Source: Pseudoscleropodium purum (lineage: Eukaryota; Streptophyta; Bryopsida; Hypnales; Brachytheciaceae). From it: a stretch of 64,000 bases of DNA. Positions 49,401 through 61,244 of the stretch are shown in pieces. The stretch covers positions 33,709,063-33,773,062 of the forward strand of contig OZ017795.1 in assembly GCA_963969395.1 (NCBI GenBank), written 5' to 3'. Every line of letters starts with the position of its first letter. The stretch's first letter is position 1. The notes below the pieces were generated by a model. It had not been told where the DNA came from. It was given only the letters and a program-made list of their open reading frames with translations, and did no database searches. Made by a program: the position numbers and the translations under genes.

Positions 49401-49491
49401 CCATGACCGCTTTGCAAAGCCTACATTCTACTTTACCATCTTGTGCCACACTATACCAAGGAGAAAAATCCCCCGTCGGTTTGGCCACCAT
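46381..49491 (-). pseudogene. hAT transposase, copy B, same two stops plus a C-terminal stop
   Basis: It is a mirror copy of A with the same BED finger, core and CERNWS dimerisation motif. It has the same two TAA codons, at mirrored positions 48819-48817 and 47925-47923. Its C-terminus continues natively (MKNRTPLDENVVTLSNR) and ends at a TAG at 46381-46383. The 36.3-kb fragment has AAG there and continues into a charged tail. Both copies are dead by the same mutations, so at least one arose by copying an already dead gene. Confidence 0.85.
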
Positions 49492-49566
49492 ACTGACAAG
49501 TATATGTTTTACCTCAATTTCAAAAGAAACCAATAAAATGTTTTAAATTTGAAACCCACAACGTGA
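46424..49566 (-). repeat. Palindrome arm B, 3143 bp
   Basis: It is the mirror of 42508-45650. Beyond 49566 the sequence differs from the flank of arm A and lacks a GC-rich transposon end, so B is truncated on its 5' side. Confidence 0.9.
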
Positions 49567-49749
49567 GTTTGCATAAGCTTTGAATTTTTTGTTTTGAAGC
49601 CTACATTTCGAAAAGAAAGGTACATTACAAAATCAATTATGTATATCATTGTACAAGTAACCCAACCCTAAAATTGCTGAAATTTAATTGAAATCCATGA
49701 TAATAGGTCTACTTATAAGAGCATGTTTAGAATATGCAAATGAATCTGG

Positions 49750-50065
49750 CCCTCTAATCTATCACAGTCATAGGGCACTCTTTTTTTGGAGGGTAATACC
49801 CATCTACCATGGTCATAGGACACTCTCTTTTTTGAGGGCATAATTCAAATTTATCACGGTTATAAGACACCCTATTTTCAAAGGACATGGGCCTATCTAC
49901 TACAATCATATGATACTCTATTTTGAGGGCATAATTCAAATTTATCACGGTTATAAGACACCCTATTTTCAAAGGGCATGGGCCTATCTACTACAATCAT
50001 ATGATACTCTATTTTGAGGGGCATAGGTCAATCTACCACAATTATAGGACACTCAATTTAAGAAG
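49750..50065. repeat. Tandem repeat, ~53-bp unit in a 105-bp higher-order unit
   Basis: Units share '(a)tctaccacagtcataggac' variants, then 'actctattttgagggcat'. One 105-bp block containing 'aattcaaatttatcacggtt' occurs twice almost unchanged at about 49842 and 49948. Confidence 0.8.
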
Positions 50066-50628
50066 GATGTGAGTCCACATACACATATTTTATAATTTCA
50101 ATACATCAATGGCATAACCTAAACCCTAAACCTATTACTTAAATACTATTGCTAATACCTATATACTAAACCACTTAGTGTATACCTATTCGTGTAGCCT
50201 TTTTATACACTCATCCATTTTTTATGTACTTTAATCTGCTTTCATCCTATCTTTCATTTAAAGTCATCCGATTCTAAATCTACATTCATCCATTGTTCTA
50301 TATACTTTCATCCAATGTGACTTCTACAATCATCTATTAATTCCATATATTTTCATAATTTCTCAATCTATTTTCACCCAAATTTCTATTTGCATTCCAC
50401 CAACTCCTTGAGCCTTATCTTTTACCATTTTCTGTCCACTCTAATTCCAAGTTTTTGTCCTTTTTATCTCAACGTTCACAAAAAAATTTAAATTTTTTAT
50501 ACATTTCTCAATGAGATTTCATCTTTTTTTTTCCACTTTCATTTCATATTTTCATTTTTCATCAAAGATCCCTACTCCCCACTCACCAATTCCCACTCGC
50601 TACTCCACGCTCACATGTTAGCAATGTT

Positions 50629-50735
50629 GGACTCTTTTATATTTTCTTTTGCTTGTGCCTTAGCATCCACATGGACCAAGCCTTGTAAAGAGTTATTTTT
50701 TTGCTCCAAAGATAAAAAATAATTGTTTGATGTAT
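50629..50735. repeat. Solo monomer of the 106-bp satellite
   Basis: It contains 'gcttgtgccttagcatcca', 'ggaccaagccttgtaaaga' and 'tttttgctccaaag', all hallmarks of the array at 19-20.8 kb, 30 kb away. Confidence 0.8.
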
Positions 50736-52110
50736 GTAAGGGCTTATTTACCAACCCTTGGTAAATAAGCAATTTCAACCAAGTTTTTGGTTTGTTATCT
50801 ATCCTTTGATTGTTCTAATATCAATCCATTGTGCCTTTCAAGCAATGAATCTTTGTAGATTTTCTACTTCTATGAATTTAGAAAGTCTTTTATTTTGTAA
50901 CCCTTTACTATAGATGCTCAATTACTAGTTAATCTTAGAGTTTCTATTTAGCCTCCTTATAGATTCTAGGATTTTAAGCCTCCTCTAAATGATTTACTTT
51001 TTTTAGACACTTGAATTTGGTTACTTGTAGAATTTAGTTCACCTTATGTATATTGATTAAAAAATCTAAATTTAGATTTTTCTAGTGGAAGTTACTGAGG
51101 AATGAAATTTGACCTCTAAATGGTACTTCAAACTTCATCTATGGTTTTTCACCAATCTATAATTCAAACTAATTTTTTTTTTCACCCTATCTAAGTTTCC
51201 ATTCTTATTCCTCTTGCACAAAATTAGCTAGTTTTCATCCAATACGATTCCTCATTTCATCTACTAATATCTTTCTCAATTTAACTTGAAATTCTAAGTG
51301 TAATATAGTTTTGGAAACCTCTAAAAAGACCTACTCGATGATCTATATGATTTTTGGAAAAAACTAATCTTAAAACCTTGACTTGTCTTTGAACTCCAAT
51401 TATGCGTTTAAAATTATCAAATTTTAAAAATCTAAAAGAAAAGGAAGAATTAGTGTCCTACCTTAGAATTGGGGCCATTATTGAAATTATTGTACAACTT
51501 TTTGTATTCTCCATTGTTCGCCATCCTTCTCACTCTTTTGATAATTTTTCCCATGGCTTAAAATGGAGTAAAAATTACAAGTTCAAAGCTTCTAAATGGC
51601 TACTTCATCTTTCTCTTTCCTTTTCTTTCTTTCCCTTAAACACTATTTAAATTCCGATATTGTATTCCAAAAGTTGACTTGGAACTTTTATACAAAAACA
51701 ATTAAACAAAAATTGACCCTTTGACTTCTATCTTTTAAGTCAACTATTATTCTATCCCTTCAAAAGTTTAGTGGTTCCGGTTGAACTCCAAGGATTTTCT
51801 CTTGATTTCTAAAAATCTAATTTATACTCTAACTTCCAAGTCCTATTCCAATTGCTAATTGTTTCTTTTCACTCTCTTACTTGTTTATTCTACTCCTAAT
51901 TTACAACACTACTTTGTTATGAAGAGGTTTACCCTTCTCCCCCTCTTCTAATTGTATCCTTTGAACTACTACTTTTTCCTACTTCTTTGGTGTGGTTTTG
52001 ATACAACTCTTCTACTCTATGTTTATATCCATTCTTTTACTCTTCTATTTTTTTCAAACATCTACTTTAAAAGTCAGAATTAGATTGCCCTCTTTTTTTT
52101 TTATTGAACT
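50736..52110. other. AT-rich intergenic DNA, nothing recognised
   Basis: No gene or array is supported. Confidence 0.45.
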
Positions 52111-52114
52111 AGGA

Positions 52115-52385
52115 TTGGTAGCTCTGGAGACCCCCCAGTTCAGCAGCCTGAGAAAAAAACCCGAATTTGCAGCCTCGAGAGACCCGCCTGTTTGTAGCCC
52201 AGAAACCCACCCAGTTTATTGCCTAAAGACTTCCCAATATGCAGCCCTAAGAGACCTATCCAATGTACAGCCCAGAGATCCTCCATTCGGCAGCCTAGAG
52301 ATCCTCAGTTCACAGCCCAAGAAAACCCCGTTTGGCAACCTGAGAGAAACCCCCAATCGCAATCCAGAGACCTCCTGGTGAGGCG
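52115..52385. repeat. ~25-bp minisatellite upstream of the epoxide hydrolase gene
   Basis: About ten degenerate units of the form (g)cagcctagagaccccccagtt lie in a row. They end some 310 bp before the start codon. Three copies of '(g)tatacacaac' follow at about 52398-52435. Confidence 0.75.
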
Positions 52386-52443
52386 GCCGTGGAGAACCTG
52401 TATACACAACTCGTATACACAACCTGTACACACAGCTCATTGG

Positions 52444-52469
52444 TTATATAATACATAATTGTGACGTCA
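52444..52469 (+). promoter_or_regulatory. Candidate core promoter of the epoxide hydrolase gene
   Basis: TTATATAATA (52444-52453) resembles a TATA box and TGACGTCA (52462-52469) is a palindromic bZIP-type site. They lie about 230-250 bp before the ATG, leaving room for a 5' leader. The bZIP site sits downstream of the TATA-like box, which is unusual if this is the true TATA. Confidence 0.4.
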
Positions 52470-52696
52470 AATGGTACGCTCAGCTCTATCTATTGCAATA
52501 AGAGATGAGCTCTGCATCATTTCTCTTGCAAATTGCACAAACTCTGGCTAGTTTCTTCTCTGGTGTTTCGTTGTAGGAATTAAAAGGCGAGGTGAAAGTG
52601 CGTGCGCTTGCTGAGTGAACTGTTTGTAAGCTTACGTAACTCTTGCAGTCTCACTGTTGAGGGTTCTACTTCATACGACCAAGCCTCGAATTGAAC

Positions 52697-54657
52697 ATGG
52701 AGGGCGTCAAGCATCGCTTCATTCGGACAAATGGCATCAACATGCACATTGCTGAGCAAGGCTCGGGTACGTGTGTACTCCTCTAGCTCAAATCTCGGTT
52801 GCAGCTGAGATATCTCTTCTTTGACCTGGAAGTACAGTATATAATGTAGACAGTCGGCACTATTGCACTTGTTCAGCTTTCTAATCCAAGTATCCAACCT
52901 CTTTTCTTGGAATAAAGTGGAATCGCTAATCTTACAGCTTTGGTGGAGATTTTCTGCTTGGACAGGGCCTGTTGTGCTCCTTCTCCACGGGTTTCTGTCA
53001 ATCTGGTCGAGGTGGCGTCACCAGATGGCAGCCCTGGCTGGCGCTGGTTATCATGTAGTAGTTCCGGACCAACGAGGCTATGGACAAACCGAAGCTCCGG
53101 CTGCTGAGGACCAGTACACTATTCTCCATCTGGTTGGGGATATTATCGGACTCTTGGATGCGCTCGGCCACAAACAGGTAATTATCAAACTGTTACAGCC
53201 TGCCGTCGGTGTTCATTTCAGTCAATTTGTCTCTTACCAATATGAGACAGAACCAGACATGGGAAAGGAAACAATCCATGCGTGGTGTACGGTTTGCGAA
53301 TCTTGCAGACAAGAATCCGTATAGTCATTGATGAACTAGGATGTTCAATGTCTGGGTAGTTACGATTTTCAGGATTCTGGCTCATTACTTTAATTAGCAA
53401 TGCTCAAGTTTCGATCCAGGTGTTCTTGGTGGGGCATGATTGGGGATCGATAGTAGGGTGGTACTTGTGCCAGTTTAGACCCGACCGAGTGAAGGGTTAT
53501 ATTACAGTGGCTGCTCCAATTCTACCTCGAGGACCCTCAGAGGTAGACTGGTTACAACAATGGACATCTATATTTGGAGAAGGATTTTATATGGCCAGAT
53601 TTCAGGTTAGTCAATTCAAAAGCTCTCTGCAAATTTCATAATTTTTTCTGCAGGTCTGGAAGAGGCCTATAATAGAGACGATGCAGGTGAATCGATTCTC
53701 CCTTGAACTGTGTTTCAATTTTGTTAACTCTACTGTCGGTGGTTTCCACTAAAATTGCTTGAATGCGAGACAAGTTACTTTCATTGAGGGCTATTCGTAA
53801 AGCACCATGGAGAATCTCAAGAGAGTCGAGCTCTGTCATCAGTTCGGAGGATCGGTACCTGACGTCATGTCTTCTCCATTGAAAATTTTCGTGTCTAATT
53901 GCATGAAATCAATGTACTTGAACATTGCAAACTGAAACGGAGAGTATATGCTTTTTTTTTTAGTCGCCCTTGGATTTGGTTTCACAACTCACCTAACATT
54001 CTTTCTACATTAATTATGGCAGGAGCCAGGAAGGGCAGAACGTGATTTCGCAAGTATAGGAACTTCAGCAACCTTGCAAGCTATTGTAGGTGTTTGTGCG
54101 GATCTCAGAAAAGGTCGCAGGACGATTGCTCCAAAAGGGAAAGAAATATCAAGCTTATTCTTGATAGAGGAGCTTCCGTCATGGTATCCGGCAGAAGAGC
54201 ACAATTACAACGTTGAAATGTTTGAGAAGTCGGGGTTTACTGGCCCTCTGAACTGGTATCGCAACTTCGGAAGGTACGTATGAGTTTAGGTGTCTTTGTC
54301 TTCCAACATTTGCTGCATTATATTCTCACCGTTGAAATCCTTCTTGTATAGCTGTTGGGATTGGAGTTCAGACTTGAATGATGTGTCTGCTGCTGCAGAA
54401 GCTACAGGCTCCTTGCACCTTGGGTGAATTGCCCCATCTCAACGAAGACCTACTACATCACGGGAGAATACTGTGTCATCAACGAATTCCCAGGCATGGC
54501 AGAGCTTGTAGGCGGTCCAGCTTTCAAAGAACTCGTGCCCAACCTCAAGGCAACTGTCATCATGAAAGATGCAGCTCACTTCGTTCAAGAAGAAAAACCA
54601 GAGGAATTCAATGAAAAACTCCTCACCTTCTTGGCAGAACTGCAAAAGGATGATTGA
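52697..54657 (+). CDS. Soluble epoxide hydrolase (alpha/beta hydrolase), 5 exons, 325 aa
   Basis: Exons: 52697-52766, 52966-53177, 53420-53605, 54023-54273, 54399-54657, all with GT-AG borders and matching phases. It starts MEGVKHRFIRTNGINMHIAE. Soluble plant epoxide hydrolases open epoxides, including fatty-acid epoxides, to diols in the cytosol; no targeting signal is seen. The nucleophile is Asp101 (VFLVGHDWGS), the lid tyrosines are Tyr151 (GFYMARFQ) and Tyr235 (NWYRNF), and the general base is His300 (DAAHFVQEE). Two departures stand out. The oxyanion motif HGxP is HGFL (31-34). The charge-relay Asp, normally in a GExD context, is Cys265 (TGEYCVINEF). The length is normal for the plant family. 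It may be a low-activity or altered enzyme. Gene structure confidence is high. Confidence 0.92.
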
Positions 54658-55952
54658 CCAGCTTCCTGAAGCCGTGAATAGCTTCCCAGTTTGAAAGATT
54701 CACCGTATGAGTGAAGAAAACGGTTGAGAAATCAGAGAAATTCCTCCAGAGGGAAGAGGAAAAATCTGAGCTACAAACCTTACGATAGTGAGATAAACAT
54801 ATCTGGAGTAGGTGTGCGCACATTTGTGCGCTCTAAGTATATGAGCTTATTATTTAATCACTTTTCAGCAAATATGGAATTTTCAGAATTTTCTGCAAAG
54901 AATGTTCTTAAAAGCATCCATGCCGTGCTTAATCCGTGTTTAATCCAATGCATGGAAGTGTGTAGTATTTGTGCGGGGAAATGGGAATAGTTTGTTGGTA
55001 TGAATATAGGGAAAAGTACTTGAAAAGTGAGGGAATAAGTTTTCTACTTCCAAAGAACTAATTTTGACATTAATCTTAAACTTTTGGATTGCTTGTAAAG
55101 TTGTAATTTATTTTGACAACAAAACAAAGCTACACCTAAATGATAGTTTCAAACTACTCACATGAAAATGTTAACATCATGGAAGTCGGCCAAAACAATA
55201 AGTGATTCCGACTCCACATGGAAGTGCCGTTTTGCAAGTACCAAGTGTCCTGCTTCCCTTTGGAAAAATCTTGAGTAGTATGCTGATTCCCAATCGGATT
55301 AGTCCTCTTACATCTCCGAGATTTGCTTGCGAGAGACTCTGAAAATAACTTCGTAGTTAGTATCGCGAAAAAACTGGCATCTTTAGTTCAGGATTGGCTA
55401 GGGTAGAGAGACTTTCCCGTACATCCTGTGACTCCTGTCTGCGTGCATTGTAGTATTTTGAGACGAGGCTTTTTGATTCATGCAGTGAGGCATTGAGGCC
55501 CCGCCTCCTCTGCTGAAGAAAATTTATTTAAAATTTATTCAAAAAAATCACTTGTTTCCGATACACCCATGTGATACTGTTATTAAATATAACTCAATAG
55601 GCCACTCACAACATCTTACTAAGGACCAATAGAGAGGTGATTATACCTAGTTGTGACCTATTTGCAAAATTGTTCAATGTAGGATCTTGCCAAAAATGTA
55701 AGCTCTCTCCAAAGATGAGATCACAGGATGGATTTTATATACACCTATTTCCAACACTTGAAAAATTCATAGTTTATTATTTATAATGTGTCCAAAAATC
55801 AGCACTGTCGAAGATTAATATATAATCCCCTTTTGACTACCAAGTACCAACAAGACCCAACATAAACATTTGTAGTTCAATAATACTTAGGAACCATGCT
55901 CTAACCCTTCTTTGGTCTAACCCTTTTTTGGACAATTTTGGGTGCTGTTACT
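54658..55952. other. Convergent intergenic region
   Basis: It holds the 3' flanks of the epoxide hydrolase (+) and thioesterase (-) genes. Nothing else is recognised. Confidence 0.6.
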
Positions 55953-58516
55953 TTATTCCCTTTCTTCGACAGATTTCGGTCGCCATGTTGTCCTCGCCCT
56001 GGCAATTTCTTGTTGCTCAGACCCTTGAGTTTGGAGAAGGTGAGTGAACTGGCAACTGTTATGGCCGGCGGGTTTGGCGGCAAAGAATGTCCAACAATCC
56101 TCAGCGGGAGCTCCAGCTGCAACGTCTTGGTCCTCTTGCCCCATCATGGTTTTTGAGCTTGTGAGAGACTCAACAATGGTTTTGCTTTGGCATTCTCGTC
56201 GATACTCGAGGCTTATGCTTGTCAAATGATGGGTCTCTACGTGCTCCTCTGGCACACTCTGCAGCCGCCACAAAAATATTAATTCTTCCATAATTGATGC
56301 CAAAAGAAAAGAAAAAAAAGACCTAATTTGTCTGGTAAAGGATGCACTAACTTAACTTACAATGAATTGTTGAATGGAATGGCCAGATCATGTTAAGAAT
56401 TTTTTTACCTGAAGGGTCCAGCTGATGTACTTGCTGTTGGTCACGTGTTGGTTCACGTCCAGGTCTGCCCAACAAGACTGAAACACAATTAACAGCACAT
56501 GGTAAGCACATAACTTACGGCATGATTGAACAACCATTATCAACTCTAAATATCAACACCTACAAAACATGAACATGAGTGGGGAAGGACGGTGTGGTAA
56601 ACAGTATGAAGATTCTGAATTCATGAGAATCACTCTCTAGAACTATTGTAGTGTTAATTATTGCATGAAAATGTGTAGTGGAAATTAATTCCTACGGTAA
56701 ACATATATTAAATTCATGGGCAAGTGTGCATATCATGTGTCAAGTTTAGAAATCAAGTGGCAAATTAACTACCTTGAGAGGGGGGCTAACGTGCTGTGCA
56801 CTAAGATGATCTAATTTGATGATTCGGTTGGAAAGCAACCCTCTCTGTTGGAAAACAAATCGGTCATCCCAAAAGAAAGGGCTCAGCTCTGCTTGAGCTG
56901 CATCGGGAATCTTAGCCAGTCGGCGTGTTGTGGAGTCCATCATGCACCAAGTGCTGCGCATTCCAAATGCATGCTGAAACTCGTCATTCAATATCATCTC
57001 AAAGGTCTCCGAATTAATATTGACAACGAACTCAAGATTCTTGAGCAGCTTTCTCAGTGCCCTAGCAAAAAACAGAATTACTTAAGTTTCTATGTAATCT
57101 CTTGAGCTTAAAATATTAATCTTCATGTGAATTTCTACTCTACTCGCTCACGTATTTTACATTGATAGTTACGCTTTAAAAAAAAAAAATTTAAATTGGC
57201 GTGGCATTGCGCTCTAGAGCAGTTATCAGACTTTTGAAATAAAACATTTTGGTCTGATGAGCATTTGGGGATGGTGTATTCTTAAAACATTGCTCTAGAA
57301 TGTCATGAAAAGAATGAATTGAATGCAAAGAATTGCACCTTGTTGCCCGGACAAGGACTTCATTTGTGTCACAGTGACGCACAATCCAGTCTCGTCTCAT
57401 CCTGTTTTTTCCAGCTCGAGCAATCCATGAATCAATCTCTATCACATTAGGCCTGCATCATGGTGTGCAAATCATGTTCTCAGATACAAAGATACTCATC
57501 ATTGACATGTAAAGTTTTGAGCTTTTTCCTCGAAGACTCCAACATTTATGGACCAATTAAAGGCATTCTGAGACAGGAAATAATTTGTGCTAAAGAAAAT
57601 TCAATTGCAACTTGGTGTTGAAAAACCAATGGCTGTGTTTGTTAGAACGGCCAGATTTCAAGACATTGGCCCTTGTACGACTCCGACCTGGACCCTGGAT
57701 CTACAGTGTATGAGTCCAAATTTTGAGAGCTTGGTGAATTTGAATGTCACAATTTGGAGGTTTCAGCGATTCGTAACACACTGTTCAAATGATTTACGAC
57801 CATGTTGTACTCACCATTTTGGAAACTCCTCCACTTCCGCGTGCATCTTGGCAACAACCCAGATGAGTCCATGACGGTTCATGGCCTTGGTAGCTCCAAA
57901 TCCATCCCCAGAAATTCCCATTAAATGGACGTGGCACAAGGAGACATCCTGCCAATTGAAACATGCTTACTCAATGTTCATGAAACATTTTTCTGCCAGC
58001 TGTTTTGCACCCCAAACGATTCTGAACCTTGTGTTTCAAAAATGTTAAATCATTCGACAGAAATGCTTAAGAAAAACTCTGAATCTCAAAGAGCAGGCGG
58101 GTACAAACTTGGAAGAAGTTGAATATTGTTGTGATAGATGTTGCCTTGTCTGCACCCACTTCATACGAACGAATCACAAATTTCTGTCTGTACAACAAGC
58201 GATTCTCCAAAAATCCACCGTGGCGCAACTGAGTCAATGGATCGGAATTAGACTTGATCTGTTCTGCTGGTTTTTCTGAGCTTGGTTTAACCAAGTTCTC
58301 CACAGCTTCTGAATGAAACAACTGGACATTCTTGTCCTTTGATGGCGTTTGGCTACTGTCCGCGGCTCCATTTGCAACGCTAGATTTCGGAAATGTGCGT
58401 GAGCTTTTCTTCCACCTCATCAGAGAAGAGTTCAGCCTAGAATGGATGCATCGCTTTTCAGTGATGATGGGCTGCCAGTGTGTGGAACAATTTCCCAGAT
58501 TTAGAATATCCATCAT
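55953..58516 (-). CDS. FATB: Acyl-ACP thioesterase, FatB-like, 6 exons, 403 aa
   Basis: Exons (minus): 58516-58109, 57948-57815, 57452-57339, 56953-56773, 56477-56409, 56258-55953. Phases agree and all borders are GT-AG. The enzyme releases free fatty acids from acyl carrier protein in the plastid. The N-terminus (MMDILNLGN..., rich in Ser, Arg and Lys) looks like a transit peptide. FatB-type signatures are FVIRSYEVGADKATSI, SGDGFGATKAMNRHGLIWVV, GKNRMRRDWIVRH and TRRLAKIP. The catalytic set is complete: Asp286, Asn288 and His290 in ADLDVNQHVTNSKYI, and Glu324-Cys325 in SLEYRREC. The hydrophobic segment and WKPKR block that normally precede the first hotdog domain in FatB are missing, and Asp replaces the usual Glu at the start of exon 2. 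FatA is less likely given these motifs. Confidence 0.9.
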
Positions 58517-58794
58517 CAAACAATTTCAGCAATTCCTCCTCCAAACCTGAAAATATCCAAAACCATTAACTCCATGAGAATCTGATGCATGCATCTGTGA
58601 TGAAAGCACTAATCAATACTGCAAGTCAAACCACGCTTGCAATTTCTACAATTTCCACTGTTGCAAGAACAAGGACAGAGCTCACAAAACTGTAGAAAGT
58701 TGTTCGTGCAGCCTGCAAACCACAAAGAAACTCAATTGTCAATCACAATAATGGGAACGTACGTATTCCGCAGTAGCTTCGCAACTGTACCTCA

Positions 58795-60670
58795 AACTGT
58801 ACCTCAATTGGTGAGCACAAGGACTTGAGGGCCGGAGTACGTCCTGAACTTGTGAATGGGTAAGTGTTAGTTTAGCAGCTTGTGAGATCGACCTACGCAA
58901 ATTTCTTGAAGATTTATATTGAGGTCTTGAGTACGTCCGTAGCCACCAACAGACTGAAAGCAGTTGGCTTTATTTCATGACTCTCTTTCCAATTCACTGA
59001 ACCGGACCTGAGTCGCTTGTTGCTGGAAAGGATGTAATGGCTTCGTATCAAAGTCGGTCCCACGATTTGTCCGCTGTGACTTGTTTCACTCACCCCGAGT
59101 TTTGTCACCCACTCCGCGTTTTGTCACCCCGCGTTTTGTCGCTACCAGGATGAATGGTCACCCGTTTCCGATCGCTTAAGCAAATCGGACCTTGTCCAGC
59201 ATCGGGAAAATCAAGGGATAAATTTTCCCATGTCCAGAAATACATTTCATAAGGATTCCGTATTTTTGGACAAGGGAATTATAGAAAACAAAAATTTTAT
59301 AAATTTTAAGAGGAAAGATTTTGTTTGCCCTCACACAGTGATATAGGACATGCTATTTCCAACCAACGCATGTTTGAAATCCCATTAGAAGAGTATTTTT
59401 GGGGGGTGGAGGTGGGGGGTGGAGGTGAGAGGGCCGTTTCAAGCTTGGTTTCCCGCAATTTTCCCTGCAGTTAAAGAATGTTGGGCTATTAGAATTTTTT
59501 TTAATGTTGAAAATGAAAAAAAAGTTGAAATATTTTTTTTTTCCTTAAAAAAAAATATTCAAAAAATGACTTAGTAGTCGTTGTGCCATGTCAAACAGCA
59601 ACTACCTTGAGTTCCAACAAGCTAAGAATTCCAAGGAATTCATAGCCCTACAGACTAGGTAAATCCCCTCTAATGGTTAGTACTTTATTACTGAAATAGA
59701 GCATCGCGAGCTACAATCCAAATTTGACAACGCAATATTATATGCCTCAAAAGCCATTAGTTTCTCTGCTCCACTAGCTCGAAAATAGATCACCACTTCC
59801 AATCAAAAACAAACCGCCCTATGCTACAAAAATGAGGAATTGATTGGAAATAGATGATCTCTTTTATTTCAAAGAATAAAAAGTGACAGGATTCGCAGTA
59901 ACAATGCAACTCACTATTTTATGTACTTCATAATTGACATGAAAGTCTTTCCTTGTGATCCACAGCAATAGATTGTTAGGTGTAGTGTTTCCACATTCCT
60001 TTGCATATTTTATGGATGCAATGCATTACAAGAAGAATGAGGCCAGCAAAGGGCCGCAACTTCTGAACCAGTGTTCCTGCTGACTTCTTAAAAATAAAAA
60101 TAAAAATAAAAATCCGTAAAAAACTAAATCTATATGTGGATTTGGTATTAAACAACTCATGCCGTGAAGATTGAGCACAAATAAGATGATTTCAAAAAAA
60201 TTTAAAATTAAAATTAAATCCACGCTAGCCAATGATCGGCCACACTAATTCAAACTGCTTGTGAAAGCCATTGAGCGGGGGGGGGGGGCCTTGGCCACTC
60301 CGATTCAAACAGAATAAACTTTTTAATTTCATTGACTACTAATTTTGGCAATTTTGAGGTTTCGAAGGGGAAGCAGCCTTTTTCCGCCCTCATTCCTCCC
60401 CTTATGATTAGGATTGTGCAACCACCCTAGCTAGCCTCAGTCCAAAAAAGTGTTGTTCTATTGACATTTCTATAGAGATATACTTCAATCTTATAGACAT
60501 TGATCAAAGGGCAATGCTTCGATGATTTAATACACAAGGTAAGCCTCTGTTTATACAAGGTTCTTAAATTAGACATTAGATGAGAAACACCCAAGGGGAT
60601 GAAACCCTAATGCTTTCTCTATCATGCTAACACCCCTTCTCAATTGTAGATTGGTTGGCACATAAGGAGT
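58795..60670. repeat. Dispersed repeat, copy 2 (partner at 1.6-2.4 kb)
   Basis: Blocks at 58795-59010, 59950-59990 and 60411-60670 match 1570-2430 in order and orientation. The intervening parts (for example 59010-59940) are extra here. They include a short tandem 'ccgcgttttgtcac' (59097-59142) and a G-rich stretch near 59400. Confidence 0.55.
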
Positions 60671-61004
60671 TGTTGTTCATCCCTCCACTTCTTCTATGAT
60701 TAGGTCCATGGTCTACCATGGTAGTGTTTAGTCTGTCCTTGTTGTGGCCCTCGGAGGCCGTATGTTTTGGAAAAAAACATTGTAGATTGGTTCTTATATT
60801 GTCATGACATTACTTGAGACACAAAATGAATCAGTGCAAACATCACCTAAAATCTGTCATAATTGGCAGGCAAAAAACATGTTGAAATTTTACAAGACAT
60901 GGCAAAAATGAGCTTGCTTTTTCCTAACAATACATATGACATGGTCTATAGAGTTGTTTAAAATGCAACTCGCAGAGGATAGGTCACCTCCATGTCAACA
61001 TGAG

Positions 61005-61244
61005 GGTTGCTATTATGTGAGCATAGGAGTGTGAGCCCATGAGTTTAGAATACAATACACCTATATTATAGGTGTATATACTATAAAAATTATCTATGAT
61101 TATAGAATATATATTACAAATACCCATATTATAGGTGTTTTTGATATATACACCTTCTATAGAATGTAGTATCTGTATTATAGGTACCTATATTGTAAAC
61201 TCAATACTCACAAGCTCACATTCTTAAGCTCACATAATAGCACC
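61005..61244. mobile_element. MITE candidate, 240 bp
   Basis: The left end GGTTGCTATTATGTGAGC and the right end GCTCACATAATAGCACC are near-perfect inverted repeats. The similarity extends inward (GTGTGAGC, then GAGTTTA). Inside is a 23-bp perfect palindrome at 61055-61077 (core ACACCTATATTATAGGTGT). No clear target duplication was found. Confidence 0.65.

Noticed and set aside
49750..50065. Possible CRISPR-like array
   Set aside because: Units are contiguous, without unique spacers, and the setting is a plant nuclear genome.
51992..52381. 129-codon plus-strand frame before the epoxide hydrolase gene
   Set aside because: Its second half is the translated 25-bp minisatellite, and it has no link to the downstream exons.
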